From the NCBI RefSeq assembly GCF_001667885.1, contig NZ_LZJW01000103.1, positions 1-36,253 on the forward strand: a stretch of 36,253 nt of DNA, read 5' to 3'. Under the pieces are notes generated by a model. It searched no databases and was not told the DNA's origin. It saw only the letters and a list, made by a program, of their open reading frames with translations. The stretch is from Mycobacterium scrofulaceum (GTDB lineage Bacteria; Actinomycetota; Actinomycetes; Mycobacteriales; Mycobacteriaceae). Positions 10,801 through 19,562 of the stretch are shown here, piece after piece. Both the position numbers and the translations under genes were made by a program. Each line of letters begins with the position of its first letter. The first letter of the stretch is position 1.

Positions 10801-11133
10801 GCCCGCGTGCTCGATGGCGTCCCAGGACGTCTCCAGCAGCAAGCGGTGTTGGGGGTCGATCGCGGTGGCCTCGCGCTCGGTCATGCCGAAGAAATCGCAG
10901 TCAAAGCCGCCGACGTCGTCCAGGAACGCCCCCCACCGCGTCACCGACCGGCCGGGAACGCCGGGTTCGGGGTCGTAGTACAGGTCCGCGTCCCACCGGT
11001 CGGCGGGAATCTCGCCCACGAAATCGGCGCCGCGCAGCAATGCCTCCCACAGTCGTTGCGGAGAATCGATCCCACCGGGAAGTCGGCAGGCCATCCCGAT
11101 GACAGCAACGGGTGTGGCGGTTGCGGCACGCAA
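4840..11133 (-). CDS. Iterative highly reducing type I polyketide synthase, Mas/Pks3-4 type
   Basis: 2097 residues, domain order KS-AT-DH-ER-KR-ACP without thioesterase, as in mycocerosic acid synthase (about 2110). KS: Cys178 (DTACSSG), His313 (EAHGTGT), His349. AT: Ser621 in GHSLGE; VASHS at 722-726 resembles the methylmalonyl-type motif of Mas, so methyl-branched extension is likely. DH: His926 with LLDA Asp1091; HxxxG carries His instead of Gly at 930. ER: SGTGGVG at 1556-1562. [10 protein letters not shown] near 1760, Ser1889, Tyr1902. ACP: Ser2050 in GLDSLG. The start is TTG 11133, 7 nt after AGAGGA; the next few residues already fit the KS. By position relative to fadD21 and dapC it corresponds to M. 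tuberculosis Pks3/Pks4 (acyltrehalose chains), intact here. No papA or mmpL gene adjoins it. Confidence 0.93.
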   Translation of the reverse strand: MRAATATPVAVIGMACRLPGGIDSPQRLWEALLRGADFVGEIPADRWDADLYYDPEPGVPGRSVTRWGAFLDDVGGFDCDFFGMTEREATAIDPQHRLLLETSWDAIEHAGLDPARLSHSQTGVFVGLTHGDYELLSADCGAAEGPYGFTGTSNSFASGRVAYTLGLHGPALTVDTACSSGLMAVHQACGSLSSGESDMALAGGVAVTLEPRKSVSGSLQGMLSPTGRCHAFDVNADGFVSGEGCVMLLLKRLEDAQRDADRILAVVRGTAANQDGRTVNIAAPSETAQVAVYRKALEAAGVDAATVGFVEAHGTGTPVGDPIEYASLAAVYGTAGPCALGSVKTNFGHLQSTSGPLGLMKAILALQHGTVPQNLHFTRLPDEMAAIETELFVPRANTPWPGDRHPRRAAVSSYGMSGTNVHAVLEEAPEEAPPGAPGAPNVNGALLFPVSATSAEQLRVTAARLADWIDAGGAGTAALPDLGYTLARRRAHRPVRTVVSAGDFGELSAALREVAGSDIPLEPAVGQDDRGPVWVFSGQGSQWSKMGAELLACEPVFAATIAAVEPLIAEESGFSVTEAMSAPEVVTGIDRVQPTIFAMQVALAETMKAYGARPGAVIGHSLGECAAAVVAGGLSLHDGVRVICRRSRLMARLAGSGAMASVELPGQQVLSELSIRGISDVVLSVVASPTSTVVGGDTQSIRELVAAWQEQDVVAREVAVDVASHSPQVEPILDELIEALAGLEPREPEVPYYSATLWNPRERPSFTGEYWAENLRYTVRFAAAVQAALKDGFRVFGELSPHPLLTHAVEQNAASLDMPIAALAAMRREQELPAGMRAFVADVHSAGAVVDFSVLYPTGRLVDAPIPTWTHRRLMLSREATDQAHGASVQAVHPLLGAHVHLHEEPERHVWQGDVGTEAHPWLGDHQIHHVAAFPGAAYCEMALSAARAVLGERSEVSDVTFEQTLLLDDRTRASSAATVTAPEVFDFTVDTHEDGERVPRARAVLRAVDAAQPPAHDMATLIANHPSGMDGAELRKAFDAIGIHYGPAFSGLAAALVGDGDTSTVLAEVALPGAIRSQQSGYAIHPALLDACFQSVVVHPLVQRAGAGGLLLPVGVRRLRSYSPARNAQHCLTRVRSSDPGECEADIDVLDQSGGVLLRVEGLRLAGGSSEGERAERLLNERLLTIEWEPRQLPDAAGAEPGSWLLLSACDATDPLTAQLGEALSDGAHCTTLPLPVGSAETAGLRALLSGTGLAPSNGHGPLKGLTGVVVVTEPPAGGADPARRGRDYVSHLVAVARELSELPGESPRLFVVTRNAATVAAGDVANLEQAGLRGLLRVIDSEHPHLSATQIDVDGATGPEHVAAQLKSGSAEDETAWRHGEWYTARLRPGPLRPAERRTTVVDHERDGMRLQIRTAGDLESLEFTAFDRVPPGPGEIEVAVAASTVNFADVLVAFGRYPTFEGYQQQLGGDFAGVVTAVGPDATEHRVGDRVGGMSRNGCWGTFVVADARHAVTLPPDLPLEDAAAVPTAAATAWYALHDLARIAPADKVLIHSGTGGVGQAAIAIARAAGCEIFATAGSPRRRQLLRDTGIEHVYDSRSAAFADEIRRDTGGYGVDVVLNSLPGAAQRAGVELLAFGGRFVELGKRDIYRDTHLGLFPFRRNLSLFAVDLALLTFSHPETVRRLLTTVYRRTADGELPMPRTTHYPIQDAAAAVRLVAAAGHTGKVVLDVPRAGRSVAAVPPERVRPFRGDGAYIVTGGIGGLGLFLAGEMAARGAGRIVLNSRSAPNEQACQDIERLRAGGADVAVECGDIAEPATAERLVACATATGLPVRGVLHAAAVVQDATLANVTDELVDRCWAPKVYGAWNLHHATANQPLDWFCSFSSAAALVGSPGQGAYAAANSWLDAFAHWRRSQGLAGSAIAWGAWSEVGRATALAEDAGVAIKPAEGYHAFESLQRYDRAYTGYAPIMGTPWLMSFAQRSRFAEAFQSAGSGSPDTGKFLAELKALPREEWPTAIRRLVSGQISLLLRRTIDPDRPLSDYGLDSLGNLELRTRIETETGVRISPTKITTVRDLAEHLCDELAAAESASSPS

Positions 11134-11154
11134 TGTGCAGTCCTCTGTTCTCCC

Positions 11155-11212
11155 CCAACGGCGTTGGCCAGTCTGCGGGTGTCAGCTTACCGACCCCGAC
11201 TCCGTCAGCTTA
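11155..11212 (-). promoter_or_regulatory. Repeats in the pks leader, possible promoter/operator
   Basis: The 275-bp gap between the permease and pks holds no gene. Just upstream of the pks TTG are a 13-bp palindrome CCAACG-G-CGTTGG (11155-11167) and two direct copies of GTCAGCTTA (11181-11189 and 11204-11212, 23 bp apart). On the coding strand the copies read TAAGCTGAC, each containing a TANNNT box (TAAGCT), so they could be -10 elements or paired regulator sites. Function is inferred. Confidence 0.35.
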
Positions 11213-11408
11213 ACCGGTTGGGGAAGGTGGCCGGCCCACGAATTCGCCGGGGCGCGACGCCCTGAAACCCATGCCGCGACTGTGATTTCCGCGGTTGGTC
11301 CGGCCCGGCCGGGGCGGCCGTGAAGACCGCTGGAAACCGCCGGCCGGATGACGACGAAGACGCGAAATATGCTGGCGTCAACCCGCTTTGGGGCAACCGC
11401 GCGAGCCG

Positions 11409-13772
11409 TTAGGCTTTGTCGGCGTCCCCCGACTCGCCGGAGTCGACCGCCTCCGCGGGGTCCTCGATGATTTGATACGCCGGGTCGACCATCGAGATGG
11501 GGCGGTTGCCCGTCTGCCGGGCCTTGCCGCTGATCCGCAGCAACTGGCCGGGCTGAATGTCGGCGCCGCCGTGGCCGGGACGGAACGTGATCGTCATTTC
11601 CCCGCTGTTGTCCCCGACGACGACCTGCCGGAAGGTCCGCCCGCGGTCGGTGACGTCCTCGACCTGGTTGACCCGCCCCTCGACCGTGGCCCGTTGCCCC
11701 GAGATCAGGCCGGCCACCAGGATGACCGATGCCGGTCGCTCGGGGTGTTCGTAGGAGTCCACCTTCTCGTCCTCACCCCGGGACACCCACGCTTCGAGCT
11801 TGTCGATCTCCTGCGCGATCTTCTGCTCCAACGTGTCGGGGTAGGCCTCCCTGATCCGCGATTCGACGTCGTAGGGCACGATCGTCGCCGCCGCGTCGGG
11901 GATCAGGCTCACCGCGCGGGAGATCTTGTCCGCGGTGCGGTCGTGCAACAGGCGGCCCAGCAGCCGGGCGAACGTGCGACGCGGCAGCAGTACCGTCACA
12001 TTGGTGTGCGGTTGTTCGTCGCGCGCCTTGGCCACCAGGAGCTGCGCGGCCCGGCTGATCCGGCGGTCCGGGCAGTCGACCACGCGCAGCGGGGTGTCCA
12101 GATCGAAGTGATCCCAACGCTTCCGCAGTTGCGCGGCGTGGGCCGGGTCGACCATGAAGTGCACCGCGGTCAGCTCGTCGGCGCGCAATCCCCTGCCGTA
12201 GCGCAGCGCTTCGATCACCGCCAGGTCGACGGAGTCGACCAAAACGAACACCCGGTGCCGCGCATATTTCACCAGCTCCGGACGGTCGGTGCGAAACATC
12301 TCGAGGATGGCGGCCTCGGCGCGGTATTCGCGGTTGAGCCGCATCAGCATGAACACCAGCAGCGGGAAGACCACGACCACCAGCCACGCACCCTCGGTGA
12401 ATTTCGCCACCGCGAAGATGCCCACCACGATCGTGGACAGGACCGCCGCGGAGAGGTTGATGGCCAGGCGGCGTCGCCATCCCGGTTCGCGATGTGTCAG
12501 ATGGTGTTTGGTCATCCCGTAGCCGGCCATCGAGAACCCGGTGAACACGCCGATCGCGTAGAACGGGACCAGCGCGTTGACCGAGCCCCCGGTGACCACC
12601 AGCAGCAGCACCGACAACGCCGTCAGGGTGATGATGCCGTTCGAGAAGACCAGGCGATGACCGCGTTTGGTGAGTTGGCGCGGCAGGAACCGGTCCTCGG
12701 CGACGAAACTGGCCAGCGCCGGGAATCCGTTGAAACTGGTGTTCGCACCGGTGAACAGGATGGCGGCGGTGGCGGCCTGGACCAGGATGTAGAACACGTC
12801 CCCGACCACGCCATTGCCGAAGACGGCGCGGCCGATCTGCGAGAGCACCGACGGATATTCGGTCAGGTACGGCGTGGCGTGGGTGACGTGCGCCAGATAG
12901 GCGACGCCGGCCAGCAGCAGACCGAGGATGGTGGCCATGGCGGTGAGCACGCGGCGTGCGTTGCGGCCCTGCGGCTTTCGGAAGTAGTCGACGGTGTTGG
13001 AGATGGCCTCGACGCCCGTCAGCGACGAGCCTCCGTTGGCGAACGCGCGGAGCAGCACCAGGATCGTGGCGCCCAGCACCAACCCGTTGCCCTGGTGCAC
13101 GGGCACGGTGCCGGCCATGTGGGTGGGATCGTATGTGGGTAGGTTCCCGGCGATGGCGCGAACCACGCCGACCACGATCGTCAGCCCGACCATGACGATG
13201 AAGGAGTAGGTGGCCACCGCGAACGGCAGGCCCGCTTCCTTCAATCCGCGCAGGTTTGCATAGCAGATGGCAAGCACCACACCGACGGTGAGTTCGAGGC
13301 TGTACGGACCCAGCGCCGGTACCGCCGACACCACCGCGACCGTCCCGGCCGCCGACTGCACGGCAACGGTGACCACGTAGTCGATCAGCAGCGCGGCCGC
13401 GGCGATTTGGGCGACCCGCGGCCCGAAGTTGTCGCGCGCGACGATGTAGGAGCCGCCCGCCCGGGTGTAGGCCATCACCACCTGCCGGTACGAGGCGGCC
13501 ACCAGGACCAGGATCAGCAGGATGACACCGGTGATCGGCAACAGCAGCAGGAACGCGGCCAGGCCCGCGTGCGGCAGCAGCTCGATCAGGATCTGCTCGG
13601 GGCCGTAGGCGACCGATGACACCGCGTCCGGCGAAAGCGCGCCCAGCGCAACGCCGTTCGACAACTTCTCGGAGGCGATGTCCTCGGTGATCAGCGGCTT
13701 GCCCAGAAAGACCCGCTTGACGACGTCCCCGACCGAGAGGGGAATGCGCAGGTTGCCGGCCGAAGTGGTCAC
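11409..13772 (-). CDS. APC-superfamily permease with soluble C-terminal region and OB-fold
   Basis: 787 residues from GTG 13772, which lies 8 nt after AAGGA; GTG 13778 or 13805 are possible, and longer starts would run into dapC. About twelve membrane helices fill residues 50-480. The N-terminal ALSPDAVSSVAYGPEQI matches the DA(L/V)SSVAY-PEE signature of a large APC permease family. The substrate is unknown (amino acid or cation). A cytosolic region follows with a nucleotide-binding-like alpha/beta fold (RHRVFVLVDSVDLAVIEAL...). The last 75 or so residues (ISGQRATVEGRVNQVEDV to RPISMVDPAYQI) look like an OB-fold similar to a separate small protein (Rv2694c type) in M. tuberculosis. Same strand as fdxC and dapC, 89 bp after dapC. 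I do not recall a permease at this position in M. tuberculosis. Confidence 0.8.
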   Translation of the reverse strand: MTTSAGNLRIPLSVGDVVKRVFLGKPLITEDIASEKLSNGVALGALSPDAVSSVAYGPEQILIELLPHAGLAAFLLLLPITGVILLILVLVAASYRQVVMAYTRAGGSYIVARDNFGPRVAQIAAAALLIDYVVTVAVQSAAGTVAVVSAVPALGPYSLELTVGVVLAICYANLRGLKEAGLPFAVATYSFIVMVGLTIVVGVVRAIAGNLPTYDPTHMAGTVPVHQGNGLVLGATILVLLRAFANGGSSLTGVEAISNTVDYFRKPQGRNARRVLTAMATILGLLLAGVAYLAHVTHATPYLTEYPSVLSQIGRAVFGNGVVGDVFYILVQAATAAILFTGANTSFNGFPALASFVAEDRFLPRQLTKRGHRLVFSNGIITLTALSVLLLVVTGGSVNALVPFYAIGVFTGFSMAGYGMTKHHLTHREPGWRRRLAINLSAAVLSTIVVGIFAVAKFTEGAWLVVVVFPLLVFMLMRLNREYRAEAAILEMFRTDRPELVKYARHRVFVLVDSVDLAVIEALRYGRGLRADELTAVHFMVDPAHAAQLRKRWDHFDLDTPLRVVDCPDRRISRAAQLLVAKARDEQPHTNVTVLLPRRTFARLLGRLLHDRTADKISRAVSLIPDAAATIVPYDVESRIREAYPDTLEQKIAQEIDKLEAWVSRGEDEKVDSYEHPERPASVILVAGLISGQRATVEGRVNQVEDVTDRGRTFRQVVVGDNSGEMTITFRPGHGGADIQPGQLLRISGKARQTGNRPISMVDPAYQIIEDPAEAVDSGESGDADKA

Positions 13773-13861
13773 GACCACCGTCCTTACCGTGAGCGGGCGA
13801 AACACCTCCGATGCATTGTGCACGTTCCCCGCCGCCAGGCTGGCAGCCGGGCGGCCCCCGG

Positions 13862-14947
13862 CTAGGCGAGTCGCTGTACGGCGGCGGCGATCCGCTCGTC
13901 GGTGGCCGTCAACGCGACGCGCACGTGTTGCGCGCCGCGCGGGCCGTAGAAGTGGCCGGGGGCCACGAGAATGCCGCGCCCCGCCAGCCAGCCGACGGTG
14001 TCCGCGCAGGGCTCGTCGCGGGTGGCCCACAGATACAGGCCGGCTTCGGAATGGTCGACGGCGAATCCGGCCGCACGCAACGCCGGCAACAGCGCGGCGC
14101 GCCGCCGTTCGTACCGCTCCCGCTGCGCCCGCTCGTGGGCGTCGTCGTCCAGCGCCGCGACCATCGCCGCCTGCACCGGCGTGGGCACCATCATCCCGGC
14201 GTGTTTGCGCACCGCCAGCAGCTCGGCGACCAGGTCCGGGTCACCGGCGACAAACCCGGCCCGGTACCCGGCCAGCGACGAGCTCTTCGACAGCGAGTGG
14301 ATCGCGAGCAGCCCGCTGTGGTCGCCGTCGCAGACGGACGGGTGCAGGATCGACAGCGGCTGGGCCTCCCAGCCCAGGCCCAGATAGCACTCGTCGGAAG
14401 CCACCACACTGCCCCGCTCGCGGGCCCAGCCGACCACTTTGCGCAGGTGGTCGACGCCCAGCACGCGGCCGGTCGGGTTGCTCGGCGAGTTCAGGTAGAC
14501 CAGCGCGGGCGATTGGGGGCCCAGTTGGGTCAGCGAATCCGCGCGCAGCACCGTCGCCTGGGCCAGCCGGGCCCCGACGTCGTAGGTCGGGTAGGCCAGC
14601 TCGGGCACCACGATGACGTCGCCGGCCGCCAGCCCCAGCAGCGTCGGCAGCCAGGCGATGAGCTCCTTGCTGCCGATCACCGGCAGCACCGCGGCCTCGG
14701 TCAGCCCGGTGACGCCGAAGCGGCGGGCCAGCGCGGCGACCGCCGCCTCCCGCAGTCGCGGGGTGCCGGCGGTGGCCGGGTACCCGGACGCGGAACCGGC
14801 GGCGGCGAGCGCGTCTTGGATCACCGGCGCGACGGGGTCGACCGGGGTACCGACGGATAGGTCGACGATCCCGTCGGGGTGCGATGCGGCCAGCGTTTTC
14901 GCCTCCGCCAGCGTGTCCCAAGGGAACTCCGGCAGGGACGCCGACAC
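13862..14947 (-). CDS. dapC: N-succinyldiaminopimelate aminotransferase (Rv1178 type)
   Basis: 361 residues, fold-type I PLP aminotransferase. Assigned to lysine/diaminopimelate synthesis: transfers an amino group from glutamate to N-succinyl-2-amino-6-ketopimelate. Visible PLP residues: Asn157 in NSPSNPTG, Asp185 in ASDECY with Tyr188, and the Schiff-base Lys221 in SLSKSSSLAGYR. The C-terminus has GPRGAQHVRVALT with the substrate carboxylate-binding Arg. GTG 14947 was chosen because it gives the N-terminus SASLPEFPWDTLA and the length of the M. tuberculosis protein. No clear Shine-Dalgarno precedes it. It follows fdxC by 53 bp on the same strand, the fdxC-dapC order known from M. tuberculosis, so co-transcription is likely. 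Confidence 0.88.
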   Translation of the reverse strand: MSASLPEFPWDTLAEAKTLAASHPDGIVDLSVGTPVDPVAPVIQDALAAAGSASGYPATAGTPRLREAAVAALARRFGVTGLTEAAVLPVIGSKELIAWLPTLLGLAAGDVIVVPELAYPTYDVGARLAQATVLRADSLTQLGPQSPALVYLNSPSNPTGRVLGVDHLRKVVGWARERGSVVASDECYLGLGWEAQPLSILHPSVCDGDHSGLLAIHSLSKSSSLAGYRAGFVAGDPDLVAELLAVRKHAGMMVPTPVQAAMVAALDDDAHERAQRERYERRRAALLPALRAAGFAVDHSEAGLYLWATRDEPCADTVGWLAGRGILVAPGHFYGPRGAQHVRVALTATDERIAAAVQRLA

Positions 14948-15000
14948 GTGCCCGCGTGCGGCGCGCGGCCTCACCCCGGGCTGGTCCAGCACCGGCCCGC

Positions 15001-15327
15001 TCAGTCGCCCTCGCCCTGCGGCGGCAGGTCCTTGACCGGCTGCGGGTCGTTCTCGGTCATGCCGACCTTGGCGGCACCGCCCGGCGATCCCAACTCGGTG
15101 AAGAAGTCGGCGTTGATCTGGGTGTACTGGCTCCACTGCTCGGGCACGTCGTCTTCGTAGTAGATGGCTTCAACGGGGCAGACCGGCTCGCACGCCCCGC
15201 AGTCGACGCACTCGTCGGGGTGGATGTACAGCATCCGCGCGCCCTCGTAGATGCAATCGACCGGGCACTCCTCGATACAAGCCTTGTCTTTGATATCGAC
15301 ACAGGGCTCGGCGATCGTGTAGGTCAC
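15001..15327 (-). CDS. fdxC: 7Fe ferredoxin
   Basis: 108 residues. Small cytosolic electron carrier. The cysteine pattern is that of [3Fe-4S][4Fe-4S] ferredoxins: Cys9, Cys17, Cys21 followed by Pro, then Cys40-x2-Cys43-x2-Cys46-x3-Cys50-Pro; Cys25 is extra. By family rule Cys9, Cys17 and Cys50 hold the 3Fe cluster and Cys21, Cys40, Cys43 and Cys46 the 4Fe cluster. GTG 15327 was chosen over ATG 15342 because the GGAGGAG around that ATG is an ideal ribosome site for the GTG and the resulting length fits M. tuberculosis FdxC. Electron partners are not identifiable here; in mycobacteria such ferredoxins serve P450 and other redox enzymes. First gene of fdxC-dapC. Confidence 0.93.
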   Translation of the reverse strand: MTYTIAEPCVDIKDKACIEECPVDCIYEGARMLYIHPDECVDCGACEPVCPVEAIYYEDDVPEQWSQYTQINADFFTELGSPGGAAKVGMTENDPQPVKDLPPQGEGD

Positions 15328-15699
15328 AGACGTCTCCTCCATGTACTACTTCGGTGGGCTGCTCTTCGGCTCGCGCCCGGTGCTTCCGGCCGCTCCAGAC
15401 AAAGCTTTCGGTTACTGATACTAGACGTTGCACATACACGTCAACCACTTGGCACGCCCGTTAAATGAACGATTTAAGACCGTCAGTCTCGGAGCCGGCG
15501 CCCGGGGTCCGTTTCGCCAAGGGCGAACACCGGTCCGCGGCCGCCGACCTGCGCATAGTCGCAGTCCAGCGGGGTTGTGCGATAACCGTTGAGATGGAAG
15601 CACGGTCGTGGCGCCTGGTAACCTCGACCGGAAGACGGCAACCGCTGGGTGAGATGTCGTCGCCTTGATAGCGGTGCATAACGGGGAAGGTGTCCACAC
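15328..15699. promoter_or_regulatory. Divergent control region between fdxC and the TB8.4-like gene
   Basis: 372 bp without a supported gene. For fdxC (minus strand) there is TTGACG at 15444-15439 and, downstream, TAGTAT at 15423-15418 (15-bp spacer) or TATCAG at 15420-15415 (18-bp spacer), a convincing sigma-A-type promoter about 90 nt before the GTG. For the plus-strand gene I see only a good ribosome site (GGGGAAGG) before ATG 15700, and no clear -35/-10 pair. Confidence 0.5.
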
Positions 15700-16032
15700 A
15701 TGAGGCTGTCGTTGACCAAATTGACCGTCGCGATGGGTAGCGCCGCGGTGGCGTTGACCGCCGCCGCCGGGGTCGCATCCGCGGACCCGACGGACGCGAT
15801 CATCAACACCACGTGCAACTACGGGCAGGTGATCGCCGCGCTGAACGCCACCGACCCGGCGGCCGCCGCGCAGCTGAACAGCTCGCCCGTGGCGCAGTCC
15901 TACATCCGCAGCTTCCTGGCCTCGCCGCCGCCGAAGCGCCAGCAGATGGCCCAGCAGATCCAGGCGATGCCGTCGGCGCAGAAGTACTACGACGACATCA
16001 ACCAGGTCGCGGTCACCTGTAATAACTTCTGA
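15700..16032 (+). CDS. Secreted low-molecular-weight antigen, TB8.4 (Rv1174c) type, hemophore-like family
   Basis: 110 residues. A signal peptide (about 1-28, ending AGVASA before DP) exports a mature protein of about 82 residues. The mature part has two cysteines near its ends (CNYGQVIAALNATDP and VTCNNF) that can form a disulfide bond, and mostly helical sequence between. This is the layout of the mycobacterial hemophore-related family. It aligns along its length with M. tuberculosis TB8.4, a T-cell antigen of unknown biochemical role. Haem binding is not shown by the sequence. ATG 15700 follows GGGGAAGG by about 9 nt. It converges on the 16042-16806 gene. Confidence 0.88.
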   Translation: MRLSLTKLTVAMGSAAVALTAAAGVASADPTDAIINTTCNYGQVIAALNATDPAAAAQLNSSPVAQSYIRSFLASPPPKRQQMAQQIQAMPSAQKYYDDINQVAVTCNNF

Positions 16033-16041
16033 GCCCCCGGT

Positions 16042-16806
16042 TCAGTAACCGCTGAGCAGGCCGCGCACGCGGCCCAGCGTTTGCGGTCCGACGCGGCTGC
16101 AAATGCGCGACGGGTCCGCCGGCCTACGCCCCCAGAGCAACAGGACGCGGGCGGCGGCATCGGTCTCCAGTGTCGCGGGGCCCTCGGGTTCGGTGAGTTC
16201 GATCGCGGTGCTGTCGGTTTCGGCGGTGACGACGACGTCGTCGGCGGCGGGGACCCGCAGCCGGGCCTCGATACGCTCGCCCGGTGCTAACCCCTTGGCG
16301 CCCTTGGCCAACAAGGGTTTTCCGACCGCCAGCACGCTGTGGGTGGTCATCCAGGGCTCGGCAAGCCGCGCCTGCGCCGCGGCGTCATCGCCGGTGATGT
16401 CCCAACCGTGCAGCACGAGCTCTTCGCGCATGTGTTCGGCGAACCAGGGCACTTTCATCGTGCGGCCCGTCCACGCGACGTCGGTGTCCGGTTGCACGTC
16501 GTCGGCCGCCGCCGCCACGCGGTTCAGGGTGGCCATCCGGTCGAAGAACGCGTCCCACAGATCCGAGTCGTTCAGGGCCCGCAGTGGACCCTCGCGCTCC
16601 TCGAAGCCGCGCGTGCCGACGGGTTCGCCTTCCAGGTGGGCGGCCAGCACCCGGGCGATCTCCTCGGCGTTTCCGGCCTGGTGGACGACGATGTCGCGCA
16701 CCGTCCAGGCCTCGCACCAGGTTCCGGCGTCGGGTCGCCGCTGCTGCACCGCGTCCACGAACGGGCGCCATTCCGGGAACCGGTCATCGTCGATCTGTCG
16801 GTTCAC
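16042..16806 (-). CDS. DinB / mycothiol-dependent maleylpyruvate isomerase-like family protein
   Basis: 254 residues from GTG 16806. The N-terminal half fits the MDMPI/DinB four-helix fold: TWCEAWTVRDIVVHQAGNAEE with His42, and MREELVLHGWDI with Glu129 and His133, the three residues that bind the metal in this family. The C-terminal half is a smaller alpha/beta domain often found in these proteins. Family members use mycothiol or bind divalent metals; the substrate of this one is unknown. It begins 29 bp after the fbiC stop on the same strand, so it is probably the downstream gene of an fbiC operon. I do not recall a gene here in M. tuberculosis. mshB, which makes mycothiol, lies 3 kb away, but a functional link is speculation. 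Confidence 0.8.
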   Translation of the reverse strand: MNRQIDDDRFPEWRPFVDAVQQRRPDAGTWCEAWTVRDIVVHQAGNAEEIARVLAAHLEGEPVGTRGFEEREGPLRALNDSDLWDAFFDRMATLNRVAAAADDVQPDTDVAWTGRTMKVPWFAEHMREELVLHGWDITGDDAAAQARLAEPWMTTHSVLAVGKPLLAKGAKGLAPGERIEARLRVPAADDVVVTAETDSTAIELTEPEGPATLETDAAARVLLLWGRRPADPSRICSRVGPQTLGRVRGLLSGY

Positions 16807-16835
16807 GGCGTCGGGGTACCCGCCCCGTCTTCGTG

Positions 16836-19406
16836 TTAAGCGGCCCGCGGCGCGTAGGTGGTGGTGCGTTGCCGCGCCGGCCGCCCGATCCCTTCGGCGA
16901 TCTCGGTCAGCTCTTCCACCGTCTTGGCCGACCCGTATTCCGATCCGGCCATCCGCGAGATGGTTTCCTCCATCAGCGTGCCGCCCAGATCGTTGGCGCC
17001 GCCGTTGAGCATCACCTGGGTGCGCTCGACGCCCAGCTTGACCCAGCTGGTCTGAATCTGGGAGATGCGGCCGTGCAACATGATTCGCGCCAACGCGTGC
17101 ACGGCGCGGTTGTCGCGGTGGGTCGGTCCGGGCCGGGCCGCGCCGGCCAGATACAACGGCGAGCTCTGGTGCACGAACGGCAGCGGCACGAACTCGGTGA
17201 ACCCGCCGGTGCGGTCCTGAATCCCCCGCAGCACGTTGAGGTGGGCGACCCAGTGCCGCGGGCTGTCGACGTGCCCGTACATCATCGTCGAAGACGACCG
17301 CAGCCCCACCTCGTGCGCGGTGGTCACGATGTCGATCCACTCCGAGGTCGGCAGCTTGCCCTTGGTCAGCACCCAGCGCACCTCGTCGTCCAGGATCTCG
17401 GCGGCCGTGCCCGGAATCGTGTCCAGCCCGGCCTCGCGCAAGCTGATCAGCCACTCGCGCACGCTGAGTCCGCTTTTGGTGACGCCGTTGGCAATCTCCA
17501 TGGGCGAGAACGCATGCACGTGCATCGACGGCACCCGCGCCTTGACCGCGCGGACCAGGTCGGCGTAGCCGGTGACCGGCAACTCCGGGTCGATCCCGCC
17601 CTGCATGCACACCTCGGTGGCGCCCTCGACGTGCGCCTCCCACGCGCGGTCGGCCACCTCGTCGGTGGACAGCGAGTACGCGTCGGCGTCGCCCTTGCGC
17701 TGCGCGAACGCACAGAACCGGCAGCCGGTGTAGCAGATGTTGGTGAAGTTGATGTTGCGGTTCACCACGAACGTCACGTCGTCGCCAACCGTGTCGCGGC
17801 GTAGCGAATTAGCCAGCGCGGCAACGGCTTCCAAGGCCGGCCCGTCGGCTGTCGCCAACGCCAGGTACTCGCTGTCGCTGCAGCCGGCGGGATCGCGCTC
17901 GGCCGCCCGCAGCGCGGCGAGCACATCGGTGTCGATCCGCTCGGGGGCGCGTGCGGCCAACTCGTGCACCTGCGCGCGGATCGATTCCCAGTCGCCGAAG
18001 GCGCTGTCCAGGTCGCTGCGGGCCTCGGAGGCCCGGCCTTCGGTGTCGATCGCGGCGTTGAGGTCGACCCGCCCCGCGGACGCGACGTCGTCGGGCTCCT
18101 GCCAGGGCAGCCCCGCCGGGTTGACGTCGCGGGCCAGGCCGGTCGCCGGGTCGGCCAGCGCCAGCACGTGTCCACGCACCCGCGGGTCGATCCACGCCGC
18201 GCCCGCCTGCACGTATTTGGGCTGGGCGGTCAGCCGCTGAACCAGTTCGTATCCGGCCCGGGCGGTGATGTCGGCGAGGTCGTCCAGTGCGGGCCACGGC
18301 CGCTCCGGGTTGACGTGATCGGGGGTGAGCGGTGAAACGCCGCCCCAGTCGTCGACCCCGGCGCCGACCAGCGCCAGGCACTCGTCCGGGGAAACCAGGT
18401 TGGGCGGCGCCTGGATGCGCATGCCGGGGCCGAGCACCAGCCGGGCGACCGCCACCGTCGCGAGGTAGTCCTCGATCCCCGCGTCGGGGACGTCGGCCAT
18501 CGCGGTGTGCTCCTTGGCCCGGAAGTTCTGCACGATCACTTCCTGAACGTGCCCGAACTCCTTGTGCGACTTGCGGATCGCGTGCAGGGTTTCGGCCCGT
18601 TCGGTCAGGGTCTCGCCGATGCCGACCAGCAGGCCGGTCGTGAACGGGATGGACAACCGGCCCGCGTCGGTCAGCGTGCGCAGCCGGACGGCGGGGTCCT
18701 TGTCGGGGCTGCCGTAGTGCGCAAGCCCCTTCGTCTCGAACAGCCGCCGCGACGTCGTCTCGAGCATCATGCCCATCGACGGCGCCACCGGCTTGAGCCG
18801 GGCCATCTCGGACCAACTCATCACGCCCGGGTTCAGGTGTGGCAGCAATCCGGTTTCTTCGAGCACCCGGATCGCCATGGCCCGCACGTAGGACAGCGTG
18901 GAGTCATAACCCCGTTCGCTCAGCCACTGCGCCGCCTCCGGCCACCGCTGTTCGGGGCGGTCGCCAAGGGTGAAAAGCGCTTCCTTGCAACCGAGTTCGG
19001 CCCCGCGGCGGGCGATGTCGAGGATCTCGTCGGGCTCGAGGTACATGCCCGAGCCCTGCGCGCGCAGCTTGCCAGGGACCGTGACGAAGGTGCAGTAGTG
19101 GCAGGTGTCGCGGCACAGGTGGGTGACGGGGATGAAAACCTTGCGCGAATAGGTGATCGGCAATCCGCCGCCGGGGCCGCGCCGACCGGCCGACGCCAAC
19201 CCGGCATCGCGTACCCGCGCCGCGCTGGCGCACAGATCAGCGAGGGCGTCACCCCGCGCGGTCATTGCGATGGCCGCCTCGTCGACGTTGAGCGCGACGC
19301 CGTCTCGGGCGCGGCGCAACACCCGCCGCAGCGCGGATGCGCTCGTCTTTGGCGGAACCACAGGATTAGGAAGAGCGGTAGGCTCCTCGCCCGGAGTCAG
19401 CGGCAC
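16836..19406 (-). CDS. fbiC: 7,8-didemethyl-8-hydroxy-5-deazariboflavin (FO) synthase, bifunctional
   Basis: 856 residues. Makes FO, the chromophore of coenzyme F420, from tyrosine and a ribityl-pyrimidine. It is a fusion of two radical-SAM enzymes. The CofG-like half has Cys97, Cys101 and Cys104 in CRDTCHYC; the CofH-like half has Cys557, Cys561 and Cys564 in CYTGCRFC. Each CX3CX2C set binds a [4Fe-4S] cluster. GTG 19406 was chosen since it gives exactly the length I recall for M. tuberculosis FbiC and has GGGGAAG about 11 nt upstream; ATG 19454 with an AGAAGA stretch before it is an alternative that adds 16 residues. F420 supports nitroreductases and many mycobacterial oxidoreductases. Confidence 0.93.
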   Translation of the reverse strand: MPLTPGEEPTALPNPVVPPKTSASALRRVLRRARDGVALNVDEAAIAMTARGDALADLCASAARVRDAGLASAGRRGPGGGLPITYSRKVFIPVTHLCRDTCHYCTFVTVPGKLRAQGSGMYLEPDEILDIARRGAELGCKEALFTLGDRPEQRWPEAAQWLSERGYDSTLSYVRAMAIRVLEETGLLPHLNPGVMSWSEMARLKPVAPSMGMMLETTSRRLFETKGLAHYGSPDKDPAVRLRTLTDAGRLSIPFTTGLLVGIGETLTERAETLHAIRKSHKEFGHVQEVIVQNFRAKEHTAMADVPDAGIEDYLATVAVARLVLGPGMRIQAPPNLVSPDECLALVGAGVDDWGGVSPLTPDHVNPERPWPALDDLADITARAGYELVQRLTAQPKYVQAGAAWIDPRVRGHVLALADPATGLARDVNPAGLPWQEPDDVASAGRVDLNAAIDTEGRASEARSDLDSAFGDWESIRAQVHELAARAPERIDTDVLAALRAAERDPAGCSDSEYLALATADGPALEAVAALANSLRRDTVGDDVTFVVNRNINFTNICYTGCRFCAFAQRKGDADAYSLSTDEVADRAWEAHVEGATEVCMQGGIDPELPVTGYADLVRAVKARVPSMHVHAFSPMEIANGVTKSGLSVREWLISLREAGLDTIPGTAAEILDDEVRWVLTKGKLPTSEWIDIVTTAHEVGLRSSSTMMYGHVDSPRHWVAHLNVLRGIQDRTGGFTEFVPLPFVHQSSPLYLAGAARPGPTHRDNRAVHALARIMLHGRISQIQTSWVKLGVERTQVMLNGGANDLGGTLMEETISRMAGSEYGSAKTVEELTEIAEGIGRPARQRTTTYAPRAA

Positions 19407-19562
19407 CTTCGTGTAACTTCCCCACGATCGAATTTCATCCGCGTGTCCCAACATGTGAAATTTTCTTCTGACCCGTGCGGGCCCCGTCTGCGCAACAGTC
19501 AACAGTAGCGTCAGCCCCACACGGGGCAAGCGGGGACATGCCTGCCCGCGACCTCGCGAAGT

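Noticed and set aside
13773..14030. Extended N-terminus of the permease
   Set aside because: It would overlap dapC and adds Arg-rich sequence; GTG 13772 has a proper ribosome site.
15465..15668. 67-codon plus-strand frame in the fdxC/TB8.4-like gap
   Set aside because: No ribosome site, no known family, and it lies in the promoter region.
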